NCBI RefSeq assembly: GCF_002836415.1
Contig: NZ_PJBP01000176.1
Coordinates: 1-60,322 of the forward strand
DNA: 60,322 nucleotides
DNA from: Psychromonas sp. MB-3u-54
Lineage (GTDB): Bacteria; Pseudomonadota; Gammaproteobacteria; Enterobacterales; Psychromonadaceae
Direction of reading: 5' to 3'
Shown: positions 1 to 7,672 of the stretch, one piece after another
How positions within the stretch are numbered: position 1 is the stretch's first letter
Layout: every line of letters starts with the position of its first letter
Notes under the pieces: generated by a model
Told to the model about the DNA's origin: nothing
The model's database searches: none
What the model saw: only the letters and a program-made list of their open reading frames with translations
Position numbers and translations under genes: made by a program

Positions 1-452
1 TCCCCGTGCCTACGGGGATGAACCGTCGCCATCTCATGTCGCACTTGCTACGTTATTGTGTTCCCCGTGCCTACGGGGATGAACCGTGGCGGGAAGGATG
101 TTGTTGGAATGTTCGGCGGTGTTCCCCGTGCCTACGGGGATGAACCGCGTCATGGAAACAGTGTTTTGTACGGCAGTTGGTGTTCCCCGTGCCTACGGGG
201 ATGAACCGTTTTCATCTGTGTTTTTAAATAGTATATGACGGTGTTCCCCGTGCCTACGGGGATGAACCGTGTAAACGCATTGTAATTTCAGGCTAGACTG
301 AGTGTTCCCCGTGCCTACGGGGATGAACCGCTATTGAGTTGCCAAAAAATGTTAGAAAAAAAGTGTTCCCCGTGCCTACGGGGATGAACCGCCGAGCAAG
401 AAGCGAAGGCAGCAGAAGAAACGGTGTTCCCCGTGCCTACGGGGATGAACCG
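1..452 (+). CRISPR. Type I-E-like CRISPR array, trailer end (8 repeats, 7 spacers)
   Basis: There are eight copies of a 29-bp repeat that starts GTGTTCCCCGTG and ends GATGAACCG. The first copy lacks its first 4 bases because the window begins inside it. Repeats start at 58, 119, 180, 241, 302, 363 and 424, a strict 61-bp period, so every spacer is exactly 32 bp. No mismatch was seen in any repeat. The repeat resembles the E. coli I-E repeat (GAGTTCCCC...GGGGATAAACCG), with a short palindromic core CCCCGTGCCTACGGGG. By comparison with that family the leader and newest spacers lie to the left, outside the window, and 452 is the old end. No cas gene is visible here. The I-E assignment rests on repeat sequence and on the 29/32 geometry only. 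Confidence 0.97.
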
Positions 453-506
453 CATGTTAGCGGTATTAGTGTCTTTGGACTTAAGTTTGTATTATATATT
501 TATGAG

Positions 507-550
507 ATAATTTCATTATCCCCTTCAATAGAAGGGGTTGATGAAATTAT
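507..550. repeat. Near-perfect inverted repeat beside the CRISPR trailer
   Basis: Two 20-bp arms (507-526 and 531-550) pair at 18 of 20 positions around a 4-base AATA loop. They lie about 55 bp after the last CRISPR repeat. No T-run follows on either strand, so it is not a typical intrinsic terminator. It may end the precursor CRISPR transcript, be processed, or be an unrelated hairpin. The rest of 453-685 shows nothing else that I can support. Confidence 0.6.
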
Positions 551-687
551 ATTGTGTACGCGGACTTATAATAGGATTCTTTACTCTGTGTAGTGCGCAG
601 CGCCTCTGTGGTAGAGCCTTTAAGTTTATTACAAAAAAACAAAAAATATGACTTATGCGAGAAGACGTTAAGCATTTTATTGTGCCT

Positions 688-728
688 AAAAAAAGAAAAC
701 ACCGAACGTTTCCACGTTCAGTGTTTTC
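688..728 (-). terminator. Intrinsic terminator after the AsmA-family gene
   Basis: Arms at about 695-708 and 713-728 pair with a single internal mismatch around a TTCC loop (GAAAACAC/GTGTTTTC plus GAACGT/ACGTTC). Read on the minus strand the stem is followed by seven T residues (688-694). It lies about 55 bp past the stop codon of the minus-strand gene ending at 783. Confidence 0.85.
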
Positions 729-782
729 TCTATCATCAAGATATTCATCAAAATATCCGCTGAGATATCAGTCTAAAATTGC

Positions 783-2693
783 TTAACCAAACAGATTTTT
801 GAGTTTATCGCCTAGTTTATCTTTTACTTTCTCTTCGAGCTTGTTTTTTTGCTCTTCTATTTTTTGTTGAGATTCTTTTTTAAGTTTCTCCTCCAGCCGT
901 TTTTTCTCCATATTAAGCCGCTCTTTTATAGCGCCTTCGGTGTCCAACGTAAATTTAGGATCAGAAAAAGGCCCTTTAATAAGCAGGGGAATAACTAAAC
1001 CACTCAGATCGCTCTGTTCGGTTGTTTCGGTGCTCTTTGATAATGGGGTGACACTTAAACGATAGTCCAGTGTTTCTTTTACAATATCGGCCAGTCCATT
1101 ACCATCAAGGCGCATCACAGGCGAAAGCATTAACAATTTTTGGTTATTGACTATGCCGTTGTCGATAGTGAAATTTCCGGTTAATGATGCAAAATCGGTT
1201 TTTTTAATATTAGCTTCGGTGGGTTGTGGGGCAGCGGTCAGTTTCGCTTTTAGGATACGCACTTCCTGAGAAAGGTTAATGCCGTATAACTCACCATTCA
1301 ATAATTTAAAATCACCTTTTCCGGTTAACCCGGTTTTTATTTTAGTGGCGGTTAAACCTTGTCCTTTACCTGCAAAGTTAAAGTCGGTTGTACCGCTAAG
1401 AAAATCAATTTCAGCTGCATCGGTGAGCAAAGGACGTATTTGTACATTGTTTAGATTGCTCGAGATTTGGTACCTATTTAATCCTTTACTCTCATCAAGC
1501 GATGCCTCGAGGGTTAACAATCCCTGATAAAGCTCCGCGGTTAATGGCGTTAGTTGTGCTTTGCCCTTATTCACTATAATTTTGGAGTCAATTTTTCCAA
1601 TGGTTACACCCGATGCTTTTAGCCCTTCGATGGACAGTGTGCCATTGATATCCAGGCTGTTTAATATGCTGAGATCCGGTTCCTGTTCCATTTGTTTAGC
1701 AGTGGTTTTTTCGGTGCTTGCTGTTTCAGTGGCTGGCTCTGCAGGCTCAGGTAAATAGGGCGCCAGATCCCATTGATTTCCCTTCAGGGCGAAACGTACG
1801 GTGGTTAACTGCTTGGTTTGTACCGAAAGCTGTCCAGATAACTGGATTTTATCAAGCTTAATGATTAAATCAGTTAATTCCGCTTTTGCATTGTTGAGAT
1901 CATATTTGATATCCGTATTAATCGAGCTGTCTATTTTCCCATTGGGCAGTGCTTCACCCGTCAATAAGGTGGTAAGAGAAAATTGCTTAAGCTCAACCGT
2001 TGAAAAATCGGACGCTAGCAGGAGTTTTGATTGCAAATCCAGTTGCGCCTGCAGATTATCGAGGATCAGATCGGCCTGCACGGATAAATCCGTTTCCTGT
2101 CCAGGTGCAAATTGTCCGAGTTGAATTTTTTTGATATTGGCTTTATGGGTGGTAGCGGCTTTAAGATCCTGAATCTCTATTTGCGCATCATTGATATTAA
2201 TACCCGCTAACTGCAAATTTTCCAGCGCAAAAAAGCCCTCTTTTTCAGTCTCGCGGCTTGTGTCCTTCTCGGGGATTTTTTCTTGCGGCGCGGACGCGCC
2301 ACTCGCCTGCATATTATCGAGATTTGAACTGCCGTTTTTATTGGTGATGAGGTTCACAACCAAACCATTGACGGTTAATTCACCAATTTTAATTTGTCCT
2401 TTTAATAGGGGGAGAATATCGAGACCAAGGTTGGCCTGATCAATTTTGAGTAAATTTTGTCGATTAAATCCGTCAAGGTTACGCAGTTCAATTTCGCCAC
2501 TGCTAAAACCTAACTGCGGATAAAACGCCCAGCTAATATCGCCATTAATCGCCAGATCTCTGTTAATGGACTTTTTAACTTGCGTTTGAATTTGCTGTTT
2601 ATAATCATTGGGATCGATTGTGGTTATCAACAGTACAACGGCGACTATCAATATAACCACCAATCCCGCAAATAATTTAAGAAATAGCTTCAT
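783..2693 (-). CDS. AsmA-family inner-membrane-anchored protein
   Basis: This 636-residue protein has one N-terminal hydrophobic segment (about residues 3-25), a long beta-rich periplasmic region and a charged lysine/glutamate-rich C-terminal tail of about 45 residues that looks like a helix or coiled coil. Segments such as NGDISWAFYPQLGFSSGEIEL, which follows the membrane helix, and the late GNGLADIVKETLDYRLSVTP are typical of AsmA. E. coli AsmA is about 617 residues. AsmA-like proteins are thought to act in envelope phospholipid or outer-membrane homeostasis. It is a single-gene unit ending at a strong terminator. The family is confident; orthology to E. coli asmA itself is only likely. Confidence 0.85.
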   Translation of the reverse strand: MKLFLKLFAGLVVILIVAVVLLITTIDPNDYKQQIQTQVKKSINRDLAINGDISWAFYPQLGFSSGEIELRNLDGFNRQNLLKIDQANLGLDILPLLKGQIKIGELTVNGLVVNLITNKNGSSNLDNMQASGASAPQEKIPEKDTSRETEKEGFFALENLQLAGININDAQIEIQDLKAATTHKANIKKIQLGQFAPGQETDLSVQADLILDNLQAQLDLQSKLLLASDFSTVELKQFSLTTLLTGEALPNGKIDSSINTDIKYDLNNAKAELTDLIIKLDKIQLSGQLSVQTKQLTTVRFALKGNQWDLAPYLPEPAEPATETASTEKTTAKQMEQEPDLSILNSLDINGTLSIEGLKASGVTIGKIDSKIIVNKGKAQLTPLTAELYQGLLTLEASLDESKGLNRYQISSNLNNVQIRPLLTDAAEIDFLSGTTDFNFAGKGQGLTATKIKTGLTGKGDFKLLNGELYGINLSQEVRILKAKLTAAPQPTEANIKKTDFASLTGNFTIDNGIVNNQKLLMLSPVMRLDGNGLADIVKETLDYRLSVTPLSKSTETTEQSDLSGLVIPLLIKGPFSDPKFTLDTEGAIKERLNMEKKRLEEKLKKESQQKIEEQKNKLEEKVKDKLGDKLKNLFG

Positions 2694-2949
2694 TGAATTT
2701 TCCTTATCGGTGTTATTTAAATTTCAACCCGTTATAAAGGGGTTAAATTGAGATTAAACGCTGAGCTTTGTTTTTATAACATTTAATGATTGTGGATGAG
2801 ATTAGTTTTTTATATATTTTTCAGCGCCTTCAAAAAAAAGCATAAAACGTCTATTTATTGATACTAATACTATAGGCAATGCTTTGACAATATTAATGCG
2901 GAGATTAAGTCTATTCGACATTCCGCACTGCCTTTAATCATAAATTTCC

Positions 2950-2987
2950 TGCCCCTTGAAATGGACAAATTTTCATAAAAAGGGGCA
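2950..2987. repeat. Stem-loop in the 2694-3196 intergenic region
   Basis: TGCCCCTT at 2950-2957 pairs perfectly with AAGGGGCA at 2980-2987, and an inner TGAAA/TTTCA pairing is possible. The intergenic region is about 500 bp and AT-rich. Apart from this hairpin and the tandem repeat at 3072-3119, I see nothing in it. Confidence 0.4.
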
Positions 2988-3071
2988 TGCCTATTTTCTG
3001 ATTCTTCCTAAAGACGGATTTTAATAAGTCGAAAAATATTTAATTCGTTAAAATCTGTTTTTATTTGCATC

Positions 3072-3119
3072 TTAAAATGTAGATTTAATCTAAACTTAAA
3101 ATGTAGATTTAATCTAAAC
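3072..3119. repeat. Two tandem 24-bp repeats with palindromic core
   Basis: Two identical 24-bp units (3072-3095 and 3096-3119) each contain the palindrome TAGATTTAATCTA, and a third partial copy (CTAAAAT) follows. They lie 78 bp upstream of the chosen start of the DUF2780-like gene, in the position of a promoter or operator. The binding factor is unknown to me. Confidence 0.7.
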
Positions 3120-3196
3120 CTAAAATCGTCCGGTGAATTATTTTGTAAAGTTAGCGGAAAATGCAGATCAACAATTGCCCTAAAGCAGGAATGAAA

Positions 3197-3667
3197 ATGT
3201 TTAACGTAAAAAAAATGTTCAAGTTAATTTTAGTAATATCCATTGTAACAATAGTTACTCCAGCCAATAGCGCCGGTTTCGATTCTTTGTTAAAGACCAC
3301 CGAATCACTGACTGGCGTCAGCACTAAAAGTACAAGTAGTGATCTACTGGGCTCCTTAACGACGCAATTGGGTGTGACTGAGTCTCAAGCTGCTGGTGGT
3401 ACGGCTGCGTTGTTATCAATGGCCAGTCAAAATCTGTCTGGCACGGACAGCTCATTATTAAAGAGTATTATTCCGGCGGAATTATCTACTACATTATCAT
3501 CGCAAATGCTTAATCAGGTAATGGATATGGCGGGTGTGCAAAGCGCATTCAGTGCGCTTGGGTTAGATGCGAGCATGGTGCAGCAATTTGCGCCCATTTT
3601 ACTGCAATACTTAACGGCAAATGGCGGTTCAGATTTGCTTGGAAGTCTGACAAAACTTTGGCTTTAA
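3197..3667 (+). CDS. Exported DUF2780-like protein
   Basis: The protein is about 156 residues with an N-terminal signal-like sequence (basic start, hydrophobic core LILVISIVTIV, probable cleavage after NSA). The rest is rich in Ser, Leu, Gly and Ala. The segment TTQLGVTESQAAGGTAALLSMA and the later MAGVQSAFSALGLDASMVQQF resemble the DUF2780 family (secreted VcgC/VcgE-like proteins of vibrios). Function is unknown. Longer frames start at 3161 and 3191. I chose 3197 because the AGCAGGA sequence then sits about 6 bases upstream, whereas it abuts the ATG at 3191. A tandem palindromic repeat precedes it and a strong hairpin follows it. Confidence 0.65.
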   Translation: MFNVKKMFKLILVISIVTIVTPANSAGFDSLLKTTESLTGVSTKSTSSDLLGSLTTQLGVTESQAAGGTAALLSMASQNLSGTDSSLLKSIIPAELSTTLSSQMLNQVMDMAGVQSAFSALGLDASMVQQFAPILLQYLTANGGSDLLGSLTKLWL

Positions 3668-3755
3668 AGGTGTCCGGCATGGTTAAAGTAGCTTAACTGC
3701 AGATGATAAATTTTCCTTTGCAGGCATTTTATAACTAAGCTCAAAACTCAAAAGC

Positions 3756-3795
3756 GAGAAAGGGCAAACAACTTAAAAGTTGTTTGCCCTTTCTC
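3756..3795 (+). terminator. Long hairpin after the DUF2780-like gene
   Basis: A perfect 18-bp stem (3756-3773 with 3778-3795) closes a TAAA loop and is followed by TTTTC. It lies 90 bp past the stop codon and is a plausible terminator, although the T-tract is short. Confidence 0.65.
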
Positions 3796-3872
3796 TTTTC
3801 TAAGCGCAACTCATAGCAAAGCATTAAGATTGCTCCAAAGGCAATCGGTGCGCGCCTACAGAGTCTGTTTAT

Positions 3873-3945
3873 CGGTAGGGTGCATTTTATGCACCAAAAT
3901 CCGCGGTAATCGGTAATCGGTAATTGGTGCGGCCTATTAGAATAC
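3873..3945. repeat. REP-like element, copy 1 (GTAGGGTGCA type)
   Basis: The block begins with CGGTAGGGTGCA..TGCACC (3873-3895), which is itself palindromic, followed by three slightly varied GGTAATC units and GGTGCGGCC. A nearly identical 23-base start recurs at 5471-5493. Such blocks are common extragenic repeats in marine gammaproteobacteria. The rest of 3946-4221 is AT-rich with no gene I can support. Confidence 0.6.
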
Positions 3946-4221
3946 AAAATCTCAGGATAATATTTTTTGCCATTTTGTGTGTTTCCCATCCGCGCGAATT
4001 TCTTTTAGATAAGTATTAAAGGCATTATCTTCATGAATTATTAAGATAAGATCTAATACAGTGAGAGACATCACCTTTTGAAAGAACATTAGATCCTACC
4101 TTTGTACCGTCTTCATTCAGCAGAGGGGCAGGGGTGATGATTATTTTTATTACGTGCGCTTATCTGCAGACAGGGCGGATTTCCGTTATACTGGCGGCCT
4201 AAACACTACAGAGAAAATAAT

Positions 4222-5298
4222 TTGTCATTTAATCACCCCCCTGAAATAACAGCAGTTAGCAATGCTGCTGAATCTATTCCTCATTCCCATATTAAGATAG
4301 CGACTTTTAATCTGTTTAATTATCTTGAACCCCCTTTTGCATATTACGATTTTGAACGGATTTACAGTGCCGAACAATGGGCTAAAAAACAAAAGTGGAT
4401 AGCGGATTATGTTAATGAGTTTGAACCTGACGTAATCGGATTTCAGGAGGTGTTCAGCCCTCAAGCACTCGCTGAATTATTAGCAGGGGAAGGTTATGAG
4501 TTTTTTCAAGTGGTTGATCAGCCGGAAATTATTGATGATTTTATCTGTCGCAGCCCGGTGGTCGCTATTGCCTCAAAATATCCCATTGTTGATATTGAAG
4601 CGGTGCAGGCAGATAAAACCCTGGTTGCTGCAATGGGGCTTAAGAAGGATTTTTCCTTTAGCCGGCAGGTATTACGCGCAACCATTAACTTGCCCCATAT
4701 AGGCGATTGTGATTTTTATGTGGTGCACTTTAAATCTAAACGTCCGATGCTTGAGCATGAAGAGAATAAAAGCTTGTCGGGTGAAAAAAATATTATCGAA
4801 AAACTGAAAGCACAAGTTGCCGGTGGTTGGGGTTCCACTATTCAGCGCGGCAGCGAAGCCGCACTGTTATTGGTTAATATGATAGCGCGCCGTGAAGAAA
4901 CTGGATTACCGATGATTTTAATGGGCGATTTTAATAATATTCTGGCGGACGGGGTATTAAATCATCTTGTAACGGATTCACTGCGTTTTGTGTCAAAATT
5001 GGACAGTGATGCCTATCTTGAAAAGTACTGCCTAAATGATTCATGGGATTTATTTCAGGGAACAGAAAATAATACTGAGCATATTCTGCGTAAACCGACA
5101 CACTATTTTGGTGCATCGAGTTCGGTCTTAGATTATATTTTATTATCCTGTGAATTTGATGCTAACTATCATTCAAGCTTATTTGAAGTCAGTGAATATA
5201 ATACCTACGACAGGCATTTGATCAATCCCATTTTTGACCGTGACGGGGAAAGCACCGACCATGGTGTGGTCTTAGTGACCCTGCAGTTACGCTCTTAA
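4222..5298 (+). CDS. Endonuclease/exonuclease/phosphatase-family protein
   Basis: The 358-residue protein has the EEP (DNase I-like) fold signatures in order: KIATFNLFNY (Asn30), DVIGFQEVF (metal-binding Glu76), VVHFKSKR, MGDFNN (catalytic Asp/Asn) and a final STDHGVV (catalytic His). The family includes nucleases, sphingomyelinases and phosphoinositide phosphatases, so the substrate cannot be read from sequence. No signal peptide is evident. The start is a TTG preceded by GAGAAAA. An ATG start is not available before the conserved domain, so the exact start is uncertain. The last 65 bases of the gene are repeated imperfectly just downstream (5336-5406). Confidence 0.8.
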   Translation: MSFNHPPEITAVSNAAESIPHSHIKIATFNLFNYLEPPFAYYDFERIYSAEQWAKKQKWIADYVNEFEPDVIGFQEVFSPQALAELLAGEGYEFFQVVDQPEIIDDFICRSPVVAIASKYPIVDIEAVQADKTLVAAMGLKKDFSFSRQVLRATINLPHIGDCDFYVVHFKSKRPMLEHEENKSLSGEKNIIEKLKAQVAGGWGSTIQRGSEAALLLVNMIARREETGLPMILMGDFNNILADGVLNHLVTDSLRFVSKLDSDAYLEKYCLNDSWDLFQGTENNTEHILRKPTHYFGASSSVLDYILLSCEFDANYHSSLFEVSEYNTYDRHLINPIFDRDGESTDHGVVLVTLQLRS

Positions 5299-5335
5299 TT
5301 TTATAAACTTAATCCCCTGCAGTAAGGTTAATGCT

Positions 5336-5406
5336 ATTTTGACCGTGACGGGGAAAGCACCGAGCATCCATAGTATTGTCTTGGTGACTCTGCAGTTACG
5401 CTCATA
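5336..5406 (+). pseudogene. Duplicated 3' end of the upstream EEP gene
   Basis: The segment GACCGTGACGGGGAAAGCAC through CTGCAGTTACGCTC is repeated after the stop codon of the EEP gene, with about 9 differences by eye and its own TAA at the end. It covers roughly the last 20 codons only. It looks like the remnant of a tandem duplication that was deleted down to the 3' tip, or of recombination with a paralogous gene. It is not expected to be expressed as a protein. Confidence 0.75.
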
Positions 5407-5470
5407 AAACAGTAGTGATGATTGAATAATAAATCGGATCATTTTATTAATGCGTTTGGTCTTATGTTAG

Positions 5471-5560
5471 CGGTAGGGTGCATTCTATGCACCGCAAACA
5501 GTGTTAATCGGTGCTGAAGCGCACCCTACGAGTGATGCGATTGTCGCTCACTCGTAGGCG
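5471..5560. repeat. REP-like element, copy 2, with nested hairpins
   Basis: The block starts with the CGGTAGGGTGCA..TGCACC palindrome shared with 3873-3895. The GTAGGGTGC near 5473 also pairs with GCACCCTAC at 5521-5529. A second hairpin overlaps it: CTACGAGTGA (5526-5535) with TCACTCGTAG (5548-5557). Flanking sequence 5407-5470 and 5561-5667 contains only a small 8-bp-stem hairpin (5605-5625). Confidence 0.65.
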
Positions 5561-5667
5561 TTATCGCTTATTTATGTATAATAACAACACTGCATAATCT
5601 CTGCCTTGTAGAAAGAATCTACAAGCTGCTGCAACAACAATCCCGAAATATAAACAGGCCCTAAAGC

Positions 5668-7461
5668 TTAATGGTCCAACAGTATTATTAATTCTATTAA
5701 GGCAGTAAAAAATAACAGGGTGCTTAAAATTTGCCAGAACTTGACCGGGTTGCGCTCTAATAAGGGCGCACGCTCGCGGTTCCTGAGCATTTTAGTATTG
5801 GGCGTGTAGAGATCTTGAGTAAACTCACTCATGGCATTATAACGCTGCGCCAACACAGGATGTGTCGCTTTTTGCAGTGTTAAATCAATCCAGTCGGGGA
5901 GATCAGGCCTAAACTGTTTGACCGGGCGATATTTCCATTGTGCCTTTCTTGCCCGGCTTAAGGATTGAGAATTAAGTGATTTATAGGGTAAGTGTCCCGC
6001 TAATAACTCATAGGCAATAACGCCAATAGAGAACAGATCCGATGCTGAACTGGCGTGTCCTTCATTCAGATACTCGGGCGCAATATAATCCGTGGCGCCT
6101 AAAGGTTGCTCGCTTTCGGGAGCCACCGATATTTCATCCAAACTGTCTATTTTAATGGTGCCAAAATCAATAATAGTTATTTTTTTCTCGTCGGAAATCA
6201 TAATATTCTCCGGTTTTAAATCCCGATGCACCATACCGGAGCGCTGTAATACTCTTACCGCAGCAACAATATTATGGATAATCTCTCTGGCGATTTCTAA
6301 GGGGGGATTGGGGTTGTCATAGATCCACTGCCTGAGGGTAATACCTTTAATGTATTCACAGATATGGTATAAAAAAGGTGATTCATCCACTTTCGGCATT
6401 ATAGACATTATGCTCGAATGTGATAATTTTCGGCCGACCCATTGCTCCTTTGAAAAACCATCGAGATAAACCAGATCGTCACTGAAATTTAATGACGGCA
6501 TCTTCAAAATAAAAAAACCTTTAGACCATTTATCGATAGCCAGATAAACATGGCTGCGCGGGCCTTCATGAATCACTTTTTTTATTAGGAAGTGATCAAT
6601 TTCATTCCCTTCATGTAATGCTGGCGGAATGGTTAATTCGGTTAATCTTTTTTGTAATTCGTCAACCGCGATGATCGGCAGGCTTTTAACCTTCAGCAGC
6701 AAACAAGTCAGGTTATCGGTACTGCCGTTATCAAGTGCATGTTGACCTATTGCTTTGGCCAGGACTTCGAAGTCTGCCGCATTTAATTCTTCCGGCTTTA
6801 AGGTGGAAAAATGTTCTGCCAGTTCAGTTTTGCTCAGCCAGTCATGAATACCATCGGATGATAAAAAAAATAGGTCATCCTGCTGCAGATCGGTTGTTTG
6901 AAAGTCGACCTCTAAATGGGAATCCATCCCCAGTGCACGGGTTAAGACTGTGTTGTTACCGTATTGAGTGCGGCTATGATCTTTACTGAGCTGGGTTAAT
7001 TGTGAGTCGCGGTAGCGATATATACGGGTATCCCCAACGTGGAAAAGATAAGCGCTGGTGGATTTGAAAATGACCGAGCTGAAGGTGGTGATTAGCCCGT
7101 CGTGGCGTATCTGGTCATTATTACCGTGTTGATATAACCAGGCATTAAGTGAATTTAACACTTTGCTGGCGGATAACTTGGTTCCCCAATGTTCGGGCGT
7201 GCAATAATAATCATTGATAAATTGGGTGACACTGGTATGGCTCGCCTGCTGACTCTTAGTGCTGCAGCTGACACCATCTGCGATACTCGCGACAATTCCT
7301 TTATGCTTTTTCTCTGTATAGGAGGTCGGTATTTTGACCGCAAAAGCATCTTGATTAATCTCTCTTTTACCGCTTTCGGAATATCCCCCGACAATCAGTT
7401 CAAGTGCCTTATTAGGTTGCTTAGCTGGGATATTCAAATTAATTTTTTCCTTGGCAGACAA
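5668..7461 (-). CDS. PP2C-type phosphatase fused to Ser/Thr protein kinase, membrane-anchored
   Basis: The 597-residue protein has two signalling domains. Residues about 20-258 are a PP2C phosphatase with INQD (Asp38), ADGVS (Asp62-Gly63), HVGDTRIYRYR, SSDGIHD (201-207) and a final TDN (248-250). Residues about 285-555 are a Hanks-type kinase with FILK (Lys320), HRDLKPEN (412-419) and DFG (432-434). The glycine-rich loop is degenerate (HEGPRSHV). A C-terminal hydrophobic helix (about 574-594) probably anchors it to the inner membrane. It is the last gene of the nitrate cluster, 210 bp after the transporter, with a 161-bp inverted-repeat element between them. Similar phosphatase/kinase genes adjoin nirBD-nasA in pseudomonads. 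Its substrate is unknown; control of nitrate assimilation is inferred from position only. Confidence 0.9.
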   Translation of the reverse strand: MSAKEKINLNIPAKQPNKALELIVGGYSESGKREINQDAFAVKIPTSYTEKKHKGIVASIADGVSCSTKSQQASHTSVTQFINDYYCTPEHWGTKLSASKVLNSLNAWLYQHGNNDQIRHDGLITTFSSVIFKSTSAYLFHVGDTRIYRYRDSQLTQLSKDHSRTQYGNNTVLTRALGMDSHLEVDFQTTDLQQDDLFFLSSDGIHDWLSKTELAEHFSTLKPEELNAADFEVLAKAIGQHALDNGSTDNLTCLLLKVKSLPIIAVDELQKRLTELTIPPALHEGNEIDHFLIKKVIHEGPRSHVYLAIDKWSKGFFILKMPSLNFSDDLVYLDGFSKEQWVGRKLSHSSIMSIMPKVDESPFLYHICEYIKGITLRQWIYDNPNPPLEIAREIIHNIVAAVRVLQRSGMVHRDLKPENIMISDEKKITIIDFGTIKIDSLDEISVAPESEQPLGATDYIAPEYLNEGHASSASDLFSIGVIAYELLAGHLPYKSLNSQSLSRARKAQWKYRPVKQFRPDLPDWIDLTLQKATHPVLAQRYNAMSEFTQDLYTPNTKMLRNRERAPLLERNPVKFWQILSTLLFFTALIELIILLDH

Positions 7462-7511
7462 TAGAGAAAAAAAGGGCGAGTGTTAATATAATCAACACCC
7501 GCCGTTTTCTT

Positions 7512-7672
7512 ATACCAAAAGAATTAATTAAGTGATCAATGATTGCGAAGGAAAAATCAGCCCTAATAAGGCGTGAGTTGCAGGAGATAGTTGTTCTCAC
7601 TTCAAAACTCACAACGCAGTTAGGGATGGTTTTAACCAGCAAGGATGATCACCTTTTTAGTTCTTTTGGTAT
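7512..7672. mobile_element. 161-bp inverted-repeat element (MITE-like), copy A1
   Basis: The element runs from ATACCAAAAGAATTAA to TTAGTTCTTTTGGTAT, with imperfect terminal inverted repeats of about 27 bp (including TGATCA in both ends). It has no open reading frame of its own. Copy A2 at 16270-16430 is the same length and, once reverse-complemented, differs at about 10 positions by eye. It lies between the nitrate transporter and the phosphatase/kinase gene; its end shares a base with the transporter TAA stop codon. No clear target-site duplication was seen. Confidence 0.85.

Noticed and set aside
339-593. 84-residue ORF across the end of the CRISPR array
   Set aside because: It reads through two CRISPR repeats and non-coding trailer, and has no ribosome-binding site or recognisable domain.
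3741-3989. 82-residue minus-strand ORF
   Set aside because: It is translated from the terminator hairpin and the REP-like element, so it is not a plausible gene.
7439-7642. 67-residue minus-strand ORF upstream of the phosphatase/kinase
   Set aside because: Most of it lies in the 161-bp inverted-repeat element; the MSAKEKINL start of the kinase gene is independent of it.
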